Source of the DNA: Massariosphaeria phaeospora
Taxonomy: Eukaryota > Ascomycota > Dothideomycetes > Pleosporales
NCBI GenBank assembly: GCA_011032825.1
Contig: JAADJZ010000011.1
Span: 1,054,001 to 1,118,000 of the forward strand
Length of the DNA stretch: 64,000 nt
Direction: 5' to 3'
Under the pieces are notes generated by a model. It searched no databases and was not told the origin of the DNA. It worked only from the letters and a program-made list of their open reading frames with translations. The position numbers and the translations under genes are program-made. This document shows, piece after piece, positions 46,721-59,314 of this stretch. Every line of letters starts with the position of its first letter. Position 1 is the stretch's first letter.

Positions 46721-49700
46721 GCTTTAGACATTGGGTCCTCTCGCGCGACCAGTAAGCGGCTTCGGATGGCCGCGGGCGCAATACGAATCGCACGCACCTG
46801 GCCGCCAATGACCACGACACAGAACCCCAAAGTTCATCAGCCAACCAAGTGTCACATCTCGACGCCATTATGAATTAAATCTCGATCCCAAAACTCGATT
46901 CACATCCCTTTACGTTTTCATTGTGACTTGACACAGTTCGCTCCACCCGAAATACTGACCGCTGTCCACAGCGAATAAACTCTTACTTTTACCACCCGTC
47001 TCATGCACCGTTTTAACTCTGTACCACGATACCGTCCGAACAAGCTTATCAGTCTCCCCTGCACATCGTGCAGGTAATCACCATAACAGAGGCACAGTAA
47101 TGCTGCATTACCGGGTCAACGGGATCGCAGCGCGTGGCAGCCAAACCCGGAGCGGAGAATGGCAACAGCACAGGCACCCAGGAACACAAACAAGGCATTG
47201 GCGTGACCGTTGGTGGCGGTGCGCGTGCGCGCACAAGCACAGCGCCGGATGGGGATTGTGTGGCGGGTAGTTTCTTATTCCGTCTGAGCTCGACTTAGAT
47301 CTGAGGTTGAACTATCCCGTGGCTTTGGGCTCGGGTACACGCAGGCGCAGGCGCGCGGCGGCGGCGGCGGCGGTTAGGAACGGGGCCTCGGGAGAGTCCT
47401 CGCGCCGGGACCGTGGAAACGTCGGGATTGAACGATGGTTCCATGAGAAGGGCCGACTTGTACCGTTGATTTGGGTCCTGTTGTAGCTCTGACATGTAAG
47501 ATCGGGATGGCGGGTGTCTGACAGGTGAGTTTGTGGGGAAGAGAGCTGTGGCGTCACTGGTTCCAACTTCTCGACTTCCACGCCTCATGCGCCTGCCTGG
47601 GCTTGGGACTATCTTCTCAGATGGCGTCCGGTGGCGTTGCTTGGTACACACGGCTGAGGGTCCGGTGAAGAGGTTGACTGACTTTGTTCTTCTAGCACGC
47701 CAGATTCCTACCCTTTCCAGCGGCCCGCAGCAGACTGTTCGGGCCACATAGGTGGTAAGGCGAAGAGCTAGACGTCTTTCCACGACGGACTAGAACACCA
47801 CTCTTTTTTCGACGCAAGTCTGCTGGGTCCGGGGTCTGAGCCATGCAGCTGGAGGGGCATGTGTGGCTTTGATAGATCAGCAAATGGCTTCCCGATAAGG
47901 TAATTCGTCCTGGCCTATTCCCCATACTGTCTCATGTTTATTACCACCTCAGAAGTTCTCAACACCAATATTGCTTTCTACTCCTTCACATCGCGCTTAT
48001 TGCCACACATGGATGCAGGTTGTTCGTATTCTTGCAGCAGCAGTGTGCCCATGGCAACATCATTCCACACTCGTTTCATCAGAGGTGTCAACCCACTGGC
48101 GAGTTGTATGCCGCCGTCTATATTCGCATTTCAGTACGCCCAGCGGCCCAACAAGCACCAGCAGGAGCTCTGATCGGCAACCTGCGGAACCAGAGTCCGC
48201 CATGCACCTACCCCAGCCTGACGAGTCAGTACCAAGGCGGGCCACTCTCCGAGCGAATAGTGCACAGCGCGAGGCTTGACGCACAGTCGATCGAGGCTCC
48301 ATCGTTCGCTTGTTCGCTTATGTCGCTTGCCAGCAAGATCGTCAGCACCTCGTGAGTCGTCGCTCACGTCGACCGCCTCGCCACCATCACCTCGTCCAAA
48401 CCCGGGAGCATCATGCTTATTCGCCTATTCCGCCCCTGGACAAACTCTGCTAGGTAGGGACTACGCTGTCCCACTCTACTCGGTGCTCCATACTCCGTAC
48501 CATCTTGAACACCTCTTCGTAGTCGTACGAGACTGAGTGCGCCACCAGCCTACGAGTCGTGTTTCACTAGCCTCTATAAGTCGCTACCAGGACGTGGCAA
48601 TCTAGCGCTACCATCTCGCACACACCATCCCACTGGTATCGAGATTACCGTTCGTCAGCCTGTTGATTTGGTGTGCCTTCTAAGGCGGTTCTAGCGGTAT
48701 CTCCCGGTGGTCTAACTTTACCTCGTATGTGCAATGCAGTGTTCGAAGGAAGTCCTCTACCCACCACTAGTCTCCTCATATCGTCGCTTTGACCGTGAGT
48801 CCATGACCGTTGACCACAGCTTGCCATTCACCGAATCGAGGGATGGTACCGCCTTCATCCAGGGAAGTCCAGCTTTGATTGCGCGAACGAGCGCATCTCC
48901 GAATCCATGAAGCCCCCTCTCAGCATCAGGTTAGCGGGGCTGTCCGCCGACCCTGCGCAAGATCCGAAACTCAAATCCCATATACTCCAAAAGTGACCAA
49001 CCCCTCACTGCACCGGACGCTAGCAGCCACACCAGGCGCGGTACACGCACCGAAAAGTACGATACGCAGCACGCCTCCTGCACATGCTAACGTCAGTTGG
49101 TTCTCCACGCTCCAATCACAGTTCCAGTCATCATGAAACGAACGAGCCCAGTAAAATTACCCCAAGTGCCCAGTGCCACGACCGGCTCACTCCATCCGAC
49201 TACCTGGCTTACCCCATCCGTCTGCCTACATAAGAATCTATTTTCGAGAAAGCTTCAGCCCTCAATCACGGGGAAAAAAGCATCTATGTCGGCGACGAGC
49301 AAGCACAGAAGAGCAGAGGCTGGGACTGGCAATCCGAAGCTCGGGTTATTTACCCTCTTCATCGTGGAGGATGCTTTCCCCCGTCTCCCAGCTGTGAAAC
49401 CTGGGCAGAGCGCAACGACGTCGCGCAAGCGTGGGGGGAGGCCCAGAGCACCGGGGTTTCCGGCTCGAGGTTCAACCGTGCACGCTAACGTCAAGTAGGG
49501 TCCTGTTGGCGGGCACTAGCCTACCAGTCGCGGGCCTGAGGGCTTTCGGCACTCAAGCTGTCCGAGTGTGCGTCTTCGGTTCGTGGAAGGATGGGATGGA
49601 AGAGGAAGGCTCGGCGCCGAGCAGAGGCGGTGACGGCGGTTCCGGCCTATGAGGCACGATTGGGCTGCGGAAAATGCGAGGTGTGGGATCCACAGAAAAA

Positions 49701-49985
49701 ATGGAGGTGAGAGAGTGCGGGGGTGCTGCTGAATATAGCAAAGGGGAGGTATAATGGGGTGATGTACAGTCGGCTTAGTCAGTGATCGGCCGTGCCTCGG
49801 TAAATATTCCGAACGCGTCAACGCGTCGTCCCTCTCACAGTGCAGACAACAACCACACGCACAAACCACGATCAACACCACAACCTGCTCTCTGCATAGT
49901 ATACATCTGAAAGCAGTCGTCCTCAATCCCTCGGCTCGATACCTCGCACTGCGAAAAGCTTTCCACCAGAACACACCTCCCCACA
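46721..49985. other. 3.3-kb intergenic region, no supported gene
   Basis: Contains a GGC tract at 47355-47373 and many short frames on both strands with chance-like composition. The last ~180 bp are the promoter of the RNase H2C gene. Confidence 0.45.
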
Positions 49986-50599
49986 ATGCTCTCCATACAA
50001 AAGGACTCCACCAACACGCAAACCCATACCCCGCACCTCCTCCCCGCACGCATCAACCACGACGGCCCTGTAGAAGACACCCAGAAATACTGGAAGCCTG
50101 AAGTCGACGACAAAGGTCCGCGTCCCACTCCCACTCCGTCTCTCAATCCCGCACTCTCATACTTCCCAATCTCCCACCCTGTCCATACCCCACACCACTA
50201 ACCCCCGTCGCCGCAGGCAAACACCACGCCTACTTCCGCGGCCGACACCTGCACGGCACCGCGCTGTCCCTACCGCACAACTACACCGGCGCGATATTGC
50301 GAGTTACGGAGAAGGACCTGCCACAAACACAAACACAACCACAGGGACAAGCACACAAACGCAATCAAGAAGACGACGACGAAGAGGATGGAGAGGAGTC
50401 GGATAATGTCGACGTCAAGATCGCGGAGCAGATAGGCTCGTTCGACGAGTTCGTTGTGTGGGGCCATGGCGAGGAGGTGGATGCTGGTCGGGATATGTAT
50501 GTGAGGGGGTTGAGGGAGTGGGTAGGGTTTGCGGAGGCGATGCATGGGGAGGAGGCGGAGGAGGCGGAGGATCGGGGTGGGGAAGGGAAGACGGCATAA
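49986..50599 (+). CDS. RNASEH2C: Ribonuclease H2 subunit C
   Basis: Non-catalytic subunit of RNase H2, which removes ribonucleotides from DNA in the nucleus. Predicted 170 residues from exons 49986-50115 and 50217-50599; the 101-nt intron ends GCCGCAG and restores DDKGKHHAYF. Family landmarks are HLLPARINHDGPV and YFRGRHLHGTALSLPHNYTGAIL, the beta-barrel segment shared with RNH203/RNASEH2C, then RVTEKDL. A family-typical acidic, low-complexity insert (QEDDDEEDGEESDN) is followed by the C-terminal strand and helix IAEQIGSFDEFVVWGHG, the conserved FDEFVVWGH of fungal orthologs. The length is usual. The start is the first ATG of the frame. Confidence 0.88.
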
Positions 50600-52018
50600 A
50601 ATAGGGCGTTTGGGTGTGCGTGTGTAGCTAGTACTCGTTATTGTATATGTCGGATGGGGAAAGGAGGTATCGGTCATGATGCGATCGATTGGATAGGATA
50701 GAGATACCTAGGATACAGTAGGAGGAACATGATTCATACGACAAAGGTTTATATCATGGACCTAGGGGTTCACTCTATATGGCAACCACTGAACTGCTGC
50801 GTTGATACCTGCAGACGTATACAACGGCCCTCGCTCTCCTATGTCTTGCTCCTGCACACGCATGCACTACCCTCACCCTTAACTCCACAACCTACTTGCA
50901 CCGTACACACCACCTTACCATTTCCTGCACTACCACAGCCTCCCGCATCATCACAACCAGCCCGCGTTCAACAAGATGCATTATCAGGACGCCGCTACTA
51001 TCTGCCAGCACGACAGCACTTTGCAAACAAACACAGGCACAAGTACAAGTCAATCGGTAGTTATCCATTTCCAACTAAACGGCAATCATGCAACCAAAGC
51101 ACACGACAGTGTATACGTAACCGCTAGCACTTTTCTCTTCCCCAAGCCGCAGCGAGAGTGAGAGTGAGAGTGAATAATCTATCATCCGAGTGCATATTGC
51201 CACTATGTAGCGTTATCTCTCTCCCTGTGGCTGGCTGGCTGGTTATTCGTACTGTAATGGAATGGAGGAATGGAGGATAGATATCAGAAGCTGAACTGAG
51301 CTAAACTGACCTGTGTATCGACGTTTTACTTAGCGCCTGGATAACGTGTAGGTTGAGTGACGTGATGTGATGTGATATAACATGTACACCGGACCGGCAA
51401 ATGGCTCTTCCAAAACAATTCAACGTACCGATACGACCGATACACCGAGCAAAACCGCGTGTCTAGAGAGATACCTGTTTTCGGCGTGGTGGAGTGAGGA
51501 GCAAAGAAGAGGCTTGTATAGATACATTTTCCTCGTGCTCGGCCTTGATGCTGCCCTCTGCGATACAATAGACACCTAGTAATAGTACATGCGAGAAGAT
51601 CCCAGATTTCACAGCTAGTATATAGCGGAGAATACAGGATAGTAGTATAAAGGAACTCGGAACAGTATGGCTATGTGGAAATAAGAAGGTGGGAATTAAG
51701 GCTGGCGGAAAAATACAGAGTTTAATACGTATGGAGATGGACGGATGGCTTCGTTTGAACAGCCGAACAAGAAAATGGCGTGCAGCGGATGGACGTAGGA
51801 CGGCGATATGCGTGCCGGATTGTAGGCTTCGGGGGAAAGCAATGTGTACTCTGAGAGTGAGAGAGAGAGAGAAAGATTGCGTGAGGGCTATCTAGGCAAT
51901 AGCAGTCAACATGCAAGATATCTCCCAACTAGGTACGCTTCTAGGTCACCATGTCAGACAGTCAAATACCACACGATGCCATTGATTACGTCTAGATGCC
52001 AGTGCTACAAGCCTAGCC
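50600..52018. other. Intergenic, convergent 3' ends
   Basis: 1.4 kb between RNASEH2C (+) and ESF1 (-). Purine-rich tracts (GAGTGAGAGTGAGAGTGA near 51157; GAGAGAGAGAG near 51856) and a GGCT tract near 51230. No gene is seen. Confidence 0.45.
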
Positions 52019-54180
52019 TCACACAGCCTTACTCTTAGCCTTCACCCTCGCCGCCAAACTCTTCAGATCATCCGCCTCCACAACCCGCTCCTTCTTCTTC
52101 ACCACCTTAACCTCACCCTCCGCGCCATCACCATCCCGGTCCCGTTTCCTCTTCTTGCGGCCCTCCTCCAACAACTTCTTCATCCCGTCCGTACCCTTAA
52201 ATTTCGGATTCGTCGGATCGATAGCGAAATCATGACTCTGGTACAAGCTCGCAAACCGCGGGTCCTCGACGTTAATCTTGAAGCTGTCTTCGACGACAGC
52301 CGGGGCGGTAGTTTTAGCCTTCTTGCCGCGTTTCTTGTTCTTGGCTTTCTCCGACTTGATGATGTCGTCCATGTCGAAGTGCTGCACTTTGGAGCGCTCG
52401 TCGTCGGCCATGAGGAGCTCGAGGTGGGCGCGCTCGGCGGCAGCGGCTTGGTCTTGCGCGTCGCGCTCAGCGCGGCTTTTGGCTTTCTTGGCCTTCTTTT
52501 CTTCGCGCTCGAGGGCCTTTGCTGCGTCGGGGTTCGAGTCGAAGAAGGGATCGTTCCATGGATCGCCACTATCGGTCTCTGCTTGTGGTTTTGGTTCGGG
52601 CTCTGCAACTTCTGGCTGCTCGGCAGCTTCTCCGCCATCTTTGGTGGCCTTTGCTTTCTCTTTGCGCTTTGCCTTCCGCTCCTTTTCTTTCCTCACATAC
52701 TTCTGTAGCGTAGTCTCTGGCGTGTTCTCGAACACGGACCCTTTTACGTTTGTGGATAGCCCGGAGGCGAATGTCACCTGCATTTCACCCTCGGGTCGTT
52801 CAAAGTCACGATGTCGTTTCGAGGGTTGCGATTTCGACTGTGCACTTTTGTCCGGGGCGTCTAACCCGAGAGCTGCTCGAAAGCTAGCCGCTTTGTCGGT
52901 CTTAGTAGTTTCCACCTCGTCTTCTTCAGACGACGCATCCGAGCCCAGATATGCTTGCAACTCGTTTTCATCGATTTCTTTGCGAGAGAAAGCTCGTTTC
53001 TGGGCTTCCTTTCGCGTCGTGTCGTCGGCGTCCCACGTTAATTCGACCTTTGAATGTGACAGGGCGCCAGTTGTGAACTCATTTGGTTTATAAGTGCTGG
53101 ACAACTCTGTACATTGGTCGCGAGGGTCCTCGTCGAACGAGACTTCATCGGGAATGAATCGCAGGTCAAAGAAGTTAGCGCTAGAGAGGTATTCTCGGCC
53201 ATCCAGGTTGTCGTAGATGGACTTGGCAGCGTTTGGAGAGGAGCAGGATATTACAGCGTAGTAATAACGCAGTCGCTCTAGCTGGTATGCACGCAGCGCC
53301 TTCGAGTCGAATTCTTCCCCAGTATCATCCGTTGTAGGCCCTTTGTGGGCTTCTTCCTCCTCCTCCGAATCGGAGGGGTCGGGGGATTCTGCTAGTGTTG
53401 TGATATCGTCCTTGTTTTTTTGAGTAGTGGATGCGAAAATCGTGCGCGGCGGTCCCTCGAGCTCCTCGTTCTGCATGCGCTCCATGCCAAACTCGCTGGG
53501 GTAGATTGTAACGCTGAGTAGCTCTTCATTAGCTGGGACAAACGAGCCAGCTACTGCCATGATATCGGCTGCCCGCATGTTGTCCCAATCCATGTTGACT
53601 ACTGCTAACCGCGAGGTGACATCTCCCATGGGGACCTCGCTGGTTTGTGGCGCTAGTTCGGTCTGCGCTTCAACCTCATCGTCCTCGTCCTCTTCCTCGC
53701 CAGAGCTTTCTTCCGACGAGGATGACAGTCCGCCATCTCTGATCGGATCGTAGTCGGGCTTGTCTACTTTGGCCAGCTCTTTCAACACAGCCTTATCCCG
53801 CCGCTTTGTTTCCTGACGCTCGGCTTTCGGCTCTCCGTCGTCGTCGTCGTCGTCATCGTCCAGCTGGTACAGCCGCTCAATGTCTTTCTTCCCGGCATCC
53901 ACGTCGATCTTGCGGCCATATCTGTCCACCGACGCCTTGCTGTAGAAGTCTGGGTCGGTGCGCAGGCGTGAGAAGCGCGGATCTAGTTTCGTCTTCGCCT
54001 GCTTCCTCGATGGCAGCCGGAACTTGGGGTCGGTCCCGAAATTAGTGAAGCGGCTGTCCCCTGGGACTGGTCAGCACGCGCCTAGCAGCGAGGTCATATG
54101 ACCGGTGCGAAGGTAGACATACTGGAATTGGATTGGGAGGACCCAGCTTTTGGAACCGTCGGTCGTTTGGGTAGAGGCAT
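52019..54180 (-). CDS. ESF1: Pre-rRNA processing protein Esf1
   Basis: Nucleolar factor needed for 18S rRNA maturation in yeast. Predicted 699 residues from exons 54180-54123 and 54060-52019 (62-nt intron, phase 1). The true N-terminus lies upstream of the long frame's first Met: MPLPKRPTVPKAGSSQ, then DSRFTNFGTDPKF and LDPRFSRLRTDPDFYSKASVDRYGRKI. The conserved RNA-binding-like region follows: DWDNMRAADIMAVAGSF, LLSVTIYPSEFGMERMQ, LRYYYAVISCSSPNAAKSIYDNLDG, LRFIPDEVSFDE, all characteristic of Esf1. The C-terminal third is Lys/Glu-rich coiled coil with the NUC153-type motif DPRFASLYQSHDFAIDPTNPKF. Acidic patches (LDDDDDDDDGE, EEEDEDDEVEA) fit a nucleolar protein. Its ATG is 294 bp from the divergent start of the microprotein gene. 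Confidence 0.93.
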
Positions 54181-54474
54181 GGTGCCGCTCGCGGATGTAT
54201 CGGCCTAACGCTGTCGCGACAAAAATTTGGTGTTGCGCCCTTGCACGCCAAGAGTTCGATGCCTTATCGATAGTGCACCTCGGGCCTTGGCTCGGCTAAC
54301 TCCGTGGGTCTGGGGAAGGCGCGAGCGCGTTGGTTGCATCATGGGCAGACTCGGGGAGGAAACCGGTCGTGTGAGCGTCCTTTTGCGCACTTTGACGTCC
54401 CCCGCTCCTCTTCACACAAGCGATAGCAGATCGCACCCAGCTCCCTGAGTGAGAAGTCTACCGAAGTACTTCCA
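54181..54474. promoter_or_regulatory. Divergent promoter of ESF1 and microprotein gene
   Basis: 294 bp between the two ATGs. No TATA box is obvious. Confidence 0.5.
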
Positions 54475-54985
54475 ATGGCTTTCCCGAGGCTGTTCACGTA
54501 AGTGTTCTCTACTGACGCTGGGCACCTTCTCGTACCCTCCCACGGCACAGCAGAGGCCGAGTACACTTATACACACCCTGCTCCCATTCTACCACGGTTC
54601 TATGCATGTTAGAGGTGGATTTGTATCACTTCCTCCTCGCCATTGGCTTTAGCTACCAGATGCTGTCGTCAGCCGTCGTGCAGGCAACGATCAGGGCTAC
54701 AATGGACCATGCTGACCGATGCATAGAACGCGTAATATCGCTCTCTTCTCGGTCGTATCTCTTGGAGGTGGTTACATGATGTTGAAGTCGAAGACGCTGG
54801 CAGAAAAACAGAGGGAAAGGGCTACGGGCGACTTCAGTGTGTCTGTGGACAGGTCTGGTATGAATCATCCCATCATCTCGAAACCATACCGTTGGGGTAT
54901 AGCGTGTCGTCACAAGTTCACAAGCCCCTGATCGTTATTTCTGCTTGAAAATGTGCTGACTTGTTGAACAGGTGGAGGTATTTGA
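54475..54985 (+). CDS. 55-residue single-pass microprotein ending SGGGI
   Basis: Assembled from three short exons, 54475-54497, 54727-54857 and 54972-54985, whose phases (2 then 1) agree; introns are 229 and 114 nt. The product starts MAFPRLFTTRNIALFSVVSL; the segment IALFSVVSLGGGYMML is a likely membrane helix. Then come charged residues SKTLAEKQRERATGDFSVSVD and the ending RSGGGI. The end VDRSGGGI/V is, from memory, the hallmark of a conserved fungal small-protein family of mitochondrial type, so the splice model is well supported by this ending: the last exon supplies only GGI and the stop. No exon exceeds 131 nt, so a simple frame search would miss it. The exact function is unknown. Confidence 0.8.
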
Positions 54986-55942
54986 GGGCAAATCGGGAGC
55001 CACGATACCATGACGACTACTTTACTGGAACACACATAGACGCGGCGGTACTTTGCGTTTTTATCCCTGCAAGCGCTCCCGATCTCTCTCATAGGAATGT
55101 TACAATGAACACCGGGTTAACCACCGCCTGCAGTGTCATCAGAAATCGACCATGCATGTGAGTGACACTCCTTTGGCTATTTGTCTTCAGGGCAATGCGA
55201 ACAGTCCCATGAGAGGGGCACAACATGCGCCGGAGATTTTCAAGGATTACCAGCCGACTTCCGATAACACGCCCTTGGGCCGGGCCTGCAATGATCCTTG
55301 GACACATGGAATAGTACAGAGTACCTACACCAGATCGATCAGAAGAGAGCGGAAGTCAGATTCGCTAAATTTCTTCTTTTGTTAGTCTACGTGTCTCAGC
55401 TGCTTTAGCTTGGCTTACTCAAATTGCGCAGCTGTTGGTTATGCAGATGCGTCTTCGCTTGCTAAAAATAAGCTCTCAGCCTCTTAGTTTTGAAACCCGT
55501 CAGCAACGGCAGAGGCGAGTGCTCGTAGTGGAAATCCTCAACCAGCTGCTCTACTGAGTGTGCCGTTTGCTATGCATGGTAGAGTGCGCGCCTCGCGAAT
55601 GAGACTGGCGTGGTCTCTAGCCTCAGCTGCGCTTCAACTCAGCCCGTATTCTAAGTATGCGCGTCAACTTCGCTTATCTTCCTCGACTGCAGTGGATTGG
55701 CCAGTATTCGTATGTAGGGACGCAATGCTAGATCGAATCGAGGGCTAAGCCTTCCCTAAACGCCATTTTTACCAGCTCCGGGGTTCGGTGCTGATGGCTC
55801 AGCTGCGGCGAGCAGGCATTGTTCTCCGGCCTGCTAAACGGCCTACCTTCTCATTACCTATCATGTCCGCTGACGCTGCTCCGCTGTTCCTTTCCTGTGC
55901 ATACCTTCACGATTCTATCACCTCTTTTTGCGCTCGATCACG
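54986..55942. other. Intergenic
   Basis: About 950 bp without a supported gene; promoter of the next gene lies at the right end. Confidence 0.4.
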
Positions 55943-58900
55943 ATGGGAGAATCCTCGAAGTACTACAATGCGGAGGAATACATCAGTGGGAAAAAGAACC
56001 AGGGGAAGAACGTTAGGAACCCACCGGGGGCGAACTTCCTGGCGGCCGCCAACCACATCAGGAAATTCTTCGACGGGAAGAACTTCAACTGGGCTGCTTT
56101 CGGCGGCCTGGCAATACACTGTCTAGGATCCCGGCGTGAGATAGCAGATATCCACATTGTCTACGATGACAGAGACTTTCATCGCATCCAAACAAAGCTC
56201 GAGGCGGACTCAAGGTACGCTGAACTTCCTCTGTGCACCTTTGAGAGGCTAGAGTAGTAGCTAACACGGTAATAGAATGCGTTTACCCCAAGGGATGAAT
56301 GCGCTGTTTCCCTCGAAACTTTTACTTAGTACTGGACCAAAATATAAAGATGCTGGTTGTACCGAGAACATGGATATCGAGGTCAATATTGTTCCTCCAG
56401 GCATGTTGCTCCAGACGTTGTCGGCAGGGTGACCTTCTGACCATGGCACCTAGGCTCCTATGGAACTCCGCCCAATGACGTCTTGAGAAACCACCAAGCA
56501 TTGCAACGATTAGATACCAACGGAAAAATAAAGAACATCAGGATTCTTGATATACTCTATCTCGTAAAGACTTCGCTAGCACTATATAAGAATCAAGAGC
56601 TCAACTGGGATCCGAGAAAAGACATATTGTTCCTATGTCAGAATTTCGGCAAAGAGACAGCATCGATCCGGAACCACCTAGATCCAAGACAGATGCATGA
56701 ATCATTTCTGGGGACCTCCTATTTCGCCAAACTCCCCCTTGACGATCAGCGGAGATGCTATCACGTCTTGGTAGGACAAGAGCCTCCTCCAACGATGGAG
56801 TTAACTACTCCTCCGCCAGGATCTAGGACTTTGAATACAGCTGCTGTACGCGTCGCGAGGCCGCGAATATCGACTCACGTGTCGTCACCTGCTCTACATA
56901 CTGCGATGCAGCAGACCCCCGCATACTTGGGCCCACTCAGATCCGAACAACCTAATAGCTCTCTCCATCCTACAGGTCCCCACGTACTACAAGCACACGC
57001 AGTGCCCATTTACTCCTCCGTCGGTCGCGATGGACACCCAAGGTACCGACCAGTCAGCGCTCCGAATGCACCCAGTGCAAACCAAAACCCAAGTCCGAAG
57101 ACAAATGTTACCAATGGTTCACGGCCCGACCTTGTGCAACCTCAAGCGCCACAACAACAAACACACAAACCGGTCTATGTAGCTGCGCGTGTAGTCGAAG
57201 TTAAAACCGTTCATAATCGCGTACAGACTCAGATGGTGTCCAGTCATTCATCCGGACCGTCGATGGGGAACCCTCCGCGAAAACCAATGCCAAACTCGAA
57301 TGTTGGCTACATGGTGCATGGCCAGTCCTCCGCTCCCGCGCCTCTGGGTGCTCCTTTCCAAGTCCAGACCGCCGCTCCGGTCCGCAGTGCTACAGCTGTT
57401 GCTACAACGGGCGTCCGTTCAAGCCATAACCCAATACCCCAAAAGTCGCAGCAAGGTGCCCATAATGCTCCATCTCATGTTTCCTCTAGCAACATCGGGC
57501 CCCGACCGGTAGAGCCTTACAGGATTTCCCAGGCCACGTCAGCGGGAGTACGACCTCAAGCGAGAGCAAGCTCTCACACTCATCAACACATTTCCAACTC
57601 CGTTGACACCCATGCTTCGGCGCAGCCTCAATACAATAACGTCGAACATAGTCGTCACACTTCACCAGGGTTGAAATTAGTCGGTCCTCAAGGAGTATAC
57701 ACTTCTCCGCCAAAACCTGCTCAACCCATACAATCTGCTCCGCATATCCCTCCAACCCAAACATACCAGTCTTCATCCCACCCAGCACAACCCTTTACAC
57801 ATCAAACGCAGCAATTACCGACGAGATCGCTTAATGAGGACGCAGCTTCCCAGGCTCACCTACAGCAGCCGGTTGCTCCATTGCCAGTGGGAAACCCACA
57901 AGCTCGAGCAGCACCACCCCAAGGTCTTCCCGCAAGTCTCATGATCGGCGGATCCAGACCTCAGCGCCACTCAACATCACAACCTCGCCAAGTCAACGGC
58001 GTTCCCATGCTCCTGACCAGTCATCAAGGATACTACTCTCCTCCGTCTTCTGCGCCGAACAGCACGCACCCCAGCCCCCAGGCCAAACCCGCTTCAGTTG
58101 CGGGGTACAAAGCCTATTCTGTGCCTATCAGTCCGCCCATGCCGCCTGCTACGGCGCCTGCGAAGCTTCAACACCCACCCCCAATGCTGCACATGGAAGC
58201 TGCGATGGCTCCAGCGCAGCATGTCACGTCTCAGTATGGAGTCCCTTCGGTTCCGGTGGCTGCACGTCAGACTTCTCCCGCTCGAGATCCACATGCATAT
58301 CATGTCAACACATCTTCCTCAGTCCTTCCGACTCCTGCATACAATCACCACACAAGTCACACAGAAACTACCATGACCGCTGGAGCTACGATGGTCACTG
58401 CAGCCGCCATCCCCACCGCTGGATACGGCGCACACTTCTACACTACCAACGAGCAAACAACCACGCACATCCACCACGAAAACTATGCAAACCACCCCCA
58501 CCACATGCCTTCCGAACTGCCCGCATCCACACCCACACCCCCTCTCCTCCAACTCCAATCCCCCTTCCTCCGCGACGCCGCCCTCGCCATCGCCGAAACC
58601 CCCTCATCCGCCTACCAAACCCCCATCGACTGGCAGCAAGTCCCCGCGCCGCTACAAACCAAACTGCGGCTCAGCATCCAGCCCCAGCTCAGCGTCCAAA
58701 CGCATCAACACAACGACAACCAAGCCGCCGCCCCTGCGGACTCGCCCTCCGCCTCCGACGACTTCACGCCCACCCACCAGCGCAACATCTCGCTCGAGTC
58801 GCATAGTTCAGAGGAGCTGGCTGCTGAGTATCGCCTTGAGCTTCCGGATTCCGGGGACATGTTCAAGAGTCCGATTGAGCTGGTTGAAGGGGGGCTGAGT

Positions 58901-59044
58901 TGGGGGGTGGGAATGGTGGGAGTGGGAGTGAGAGTGGGAGTGAGCAGGTGGTGCTGGGGAAGTGGGGGGTGGAGGCGGATTATGAGGGGGATGGGTATGA
59001 GGAGTATGATTGGTGATGGGGGGAGTGGAAGATCGTTGTTGTAG
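55943..59044 (+). CDS. Nucleotidyltransferase-like protein with long Pro/Gln-rich tail
   Basis: Predicted 995 residues from exons 55943-56214, 56276-56400 and 56454-59044. The second intron (56401-56453) begins GCATGT, a GC-AG intron, which alone restores IVNIVPP-G-SYGTPPNDVL in frame. Residues ~1-200 form a folded domain: FGGLAIHCLGSRREIADIHIVYD, DFHRIQTKLEAD, a segment with NMDIEVNIVPPG and IRILDILYLVKTSLAL. The G-G...D-I-x-I-V and D-I-E-V pattern is like the nucleotidyltransferase fold of fungal proteins with kanamycin-type NTase domains; catalytic acids would be in DIHIV and DIEVN. The next ~700 residues are Pro/Gln/His/Ser-rich and disordered. The end contains a likely frameshift at a six-G run (58889-58894); the other frame reads an acidic tail and stops at 59016. 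Confidence 0.75.
58889..58894 (+). other. G-run at probable frameshift
   Basis: Six G residues. In the current frame the next 50 codons read as Val/Gly/Trp/Met-rich sequence (WGVGMVGVGVRVG). With one more G the frame reads GAELGGGNGGSGSESGSEQ then VEADYEGDGYEEYDW and stops at 59014-59016, which is much more like a natural tail. Confidence 0.6.
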
Positions 59045-59314
59045 CGTGATGCTTTTGGAGGGTTTGAGCGTGCGCGTTTTCCGGTTTTGCGGGTTCTGGT
59101 TGCGTTATCTTTGGTGCATATACCCATTTCTTTAGGAGCGGGGCAATGCATGGTATCGCTTGATACTGATATAAATACAATACGAATAATGGCACCGTCG
59201 AAGCGCACAGTCTCCACCGTGTACTCCAAACTCCAAACCCGCTGCCAACCAACTCCCCCACGAAAAAGATTAACACAGGGCAACCAGACTCCAACGCCAA
59301 CACAAGGAAACCCA

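Noticed and set aside
47295..47783. 162-codon minus-strand frame with an RRRRRRAPAPA end
   Set aside because: Basic end comes from a GGC repeat; no homology or splice support.
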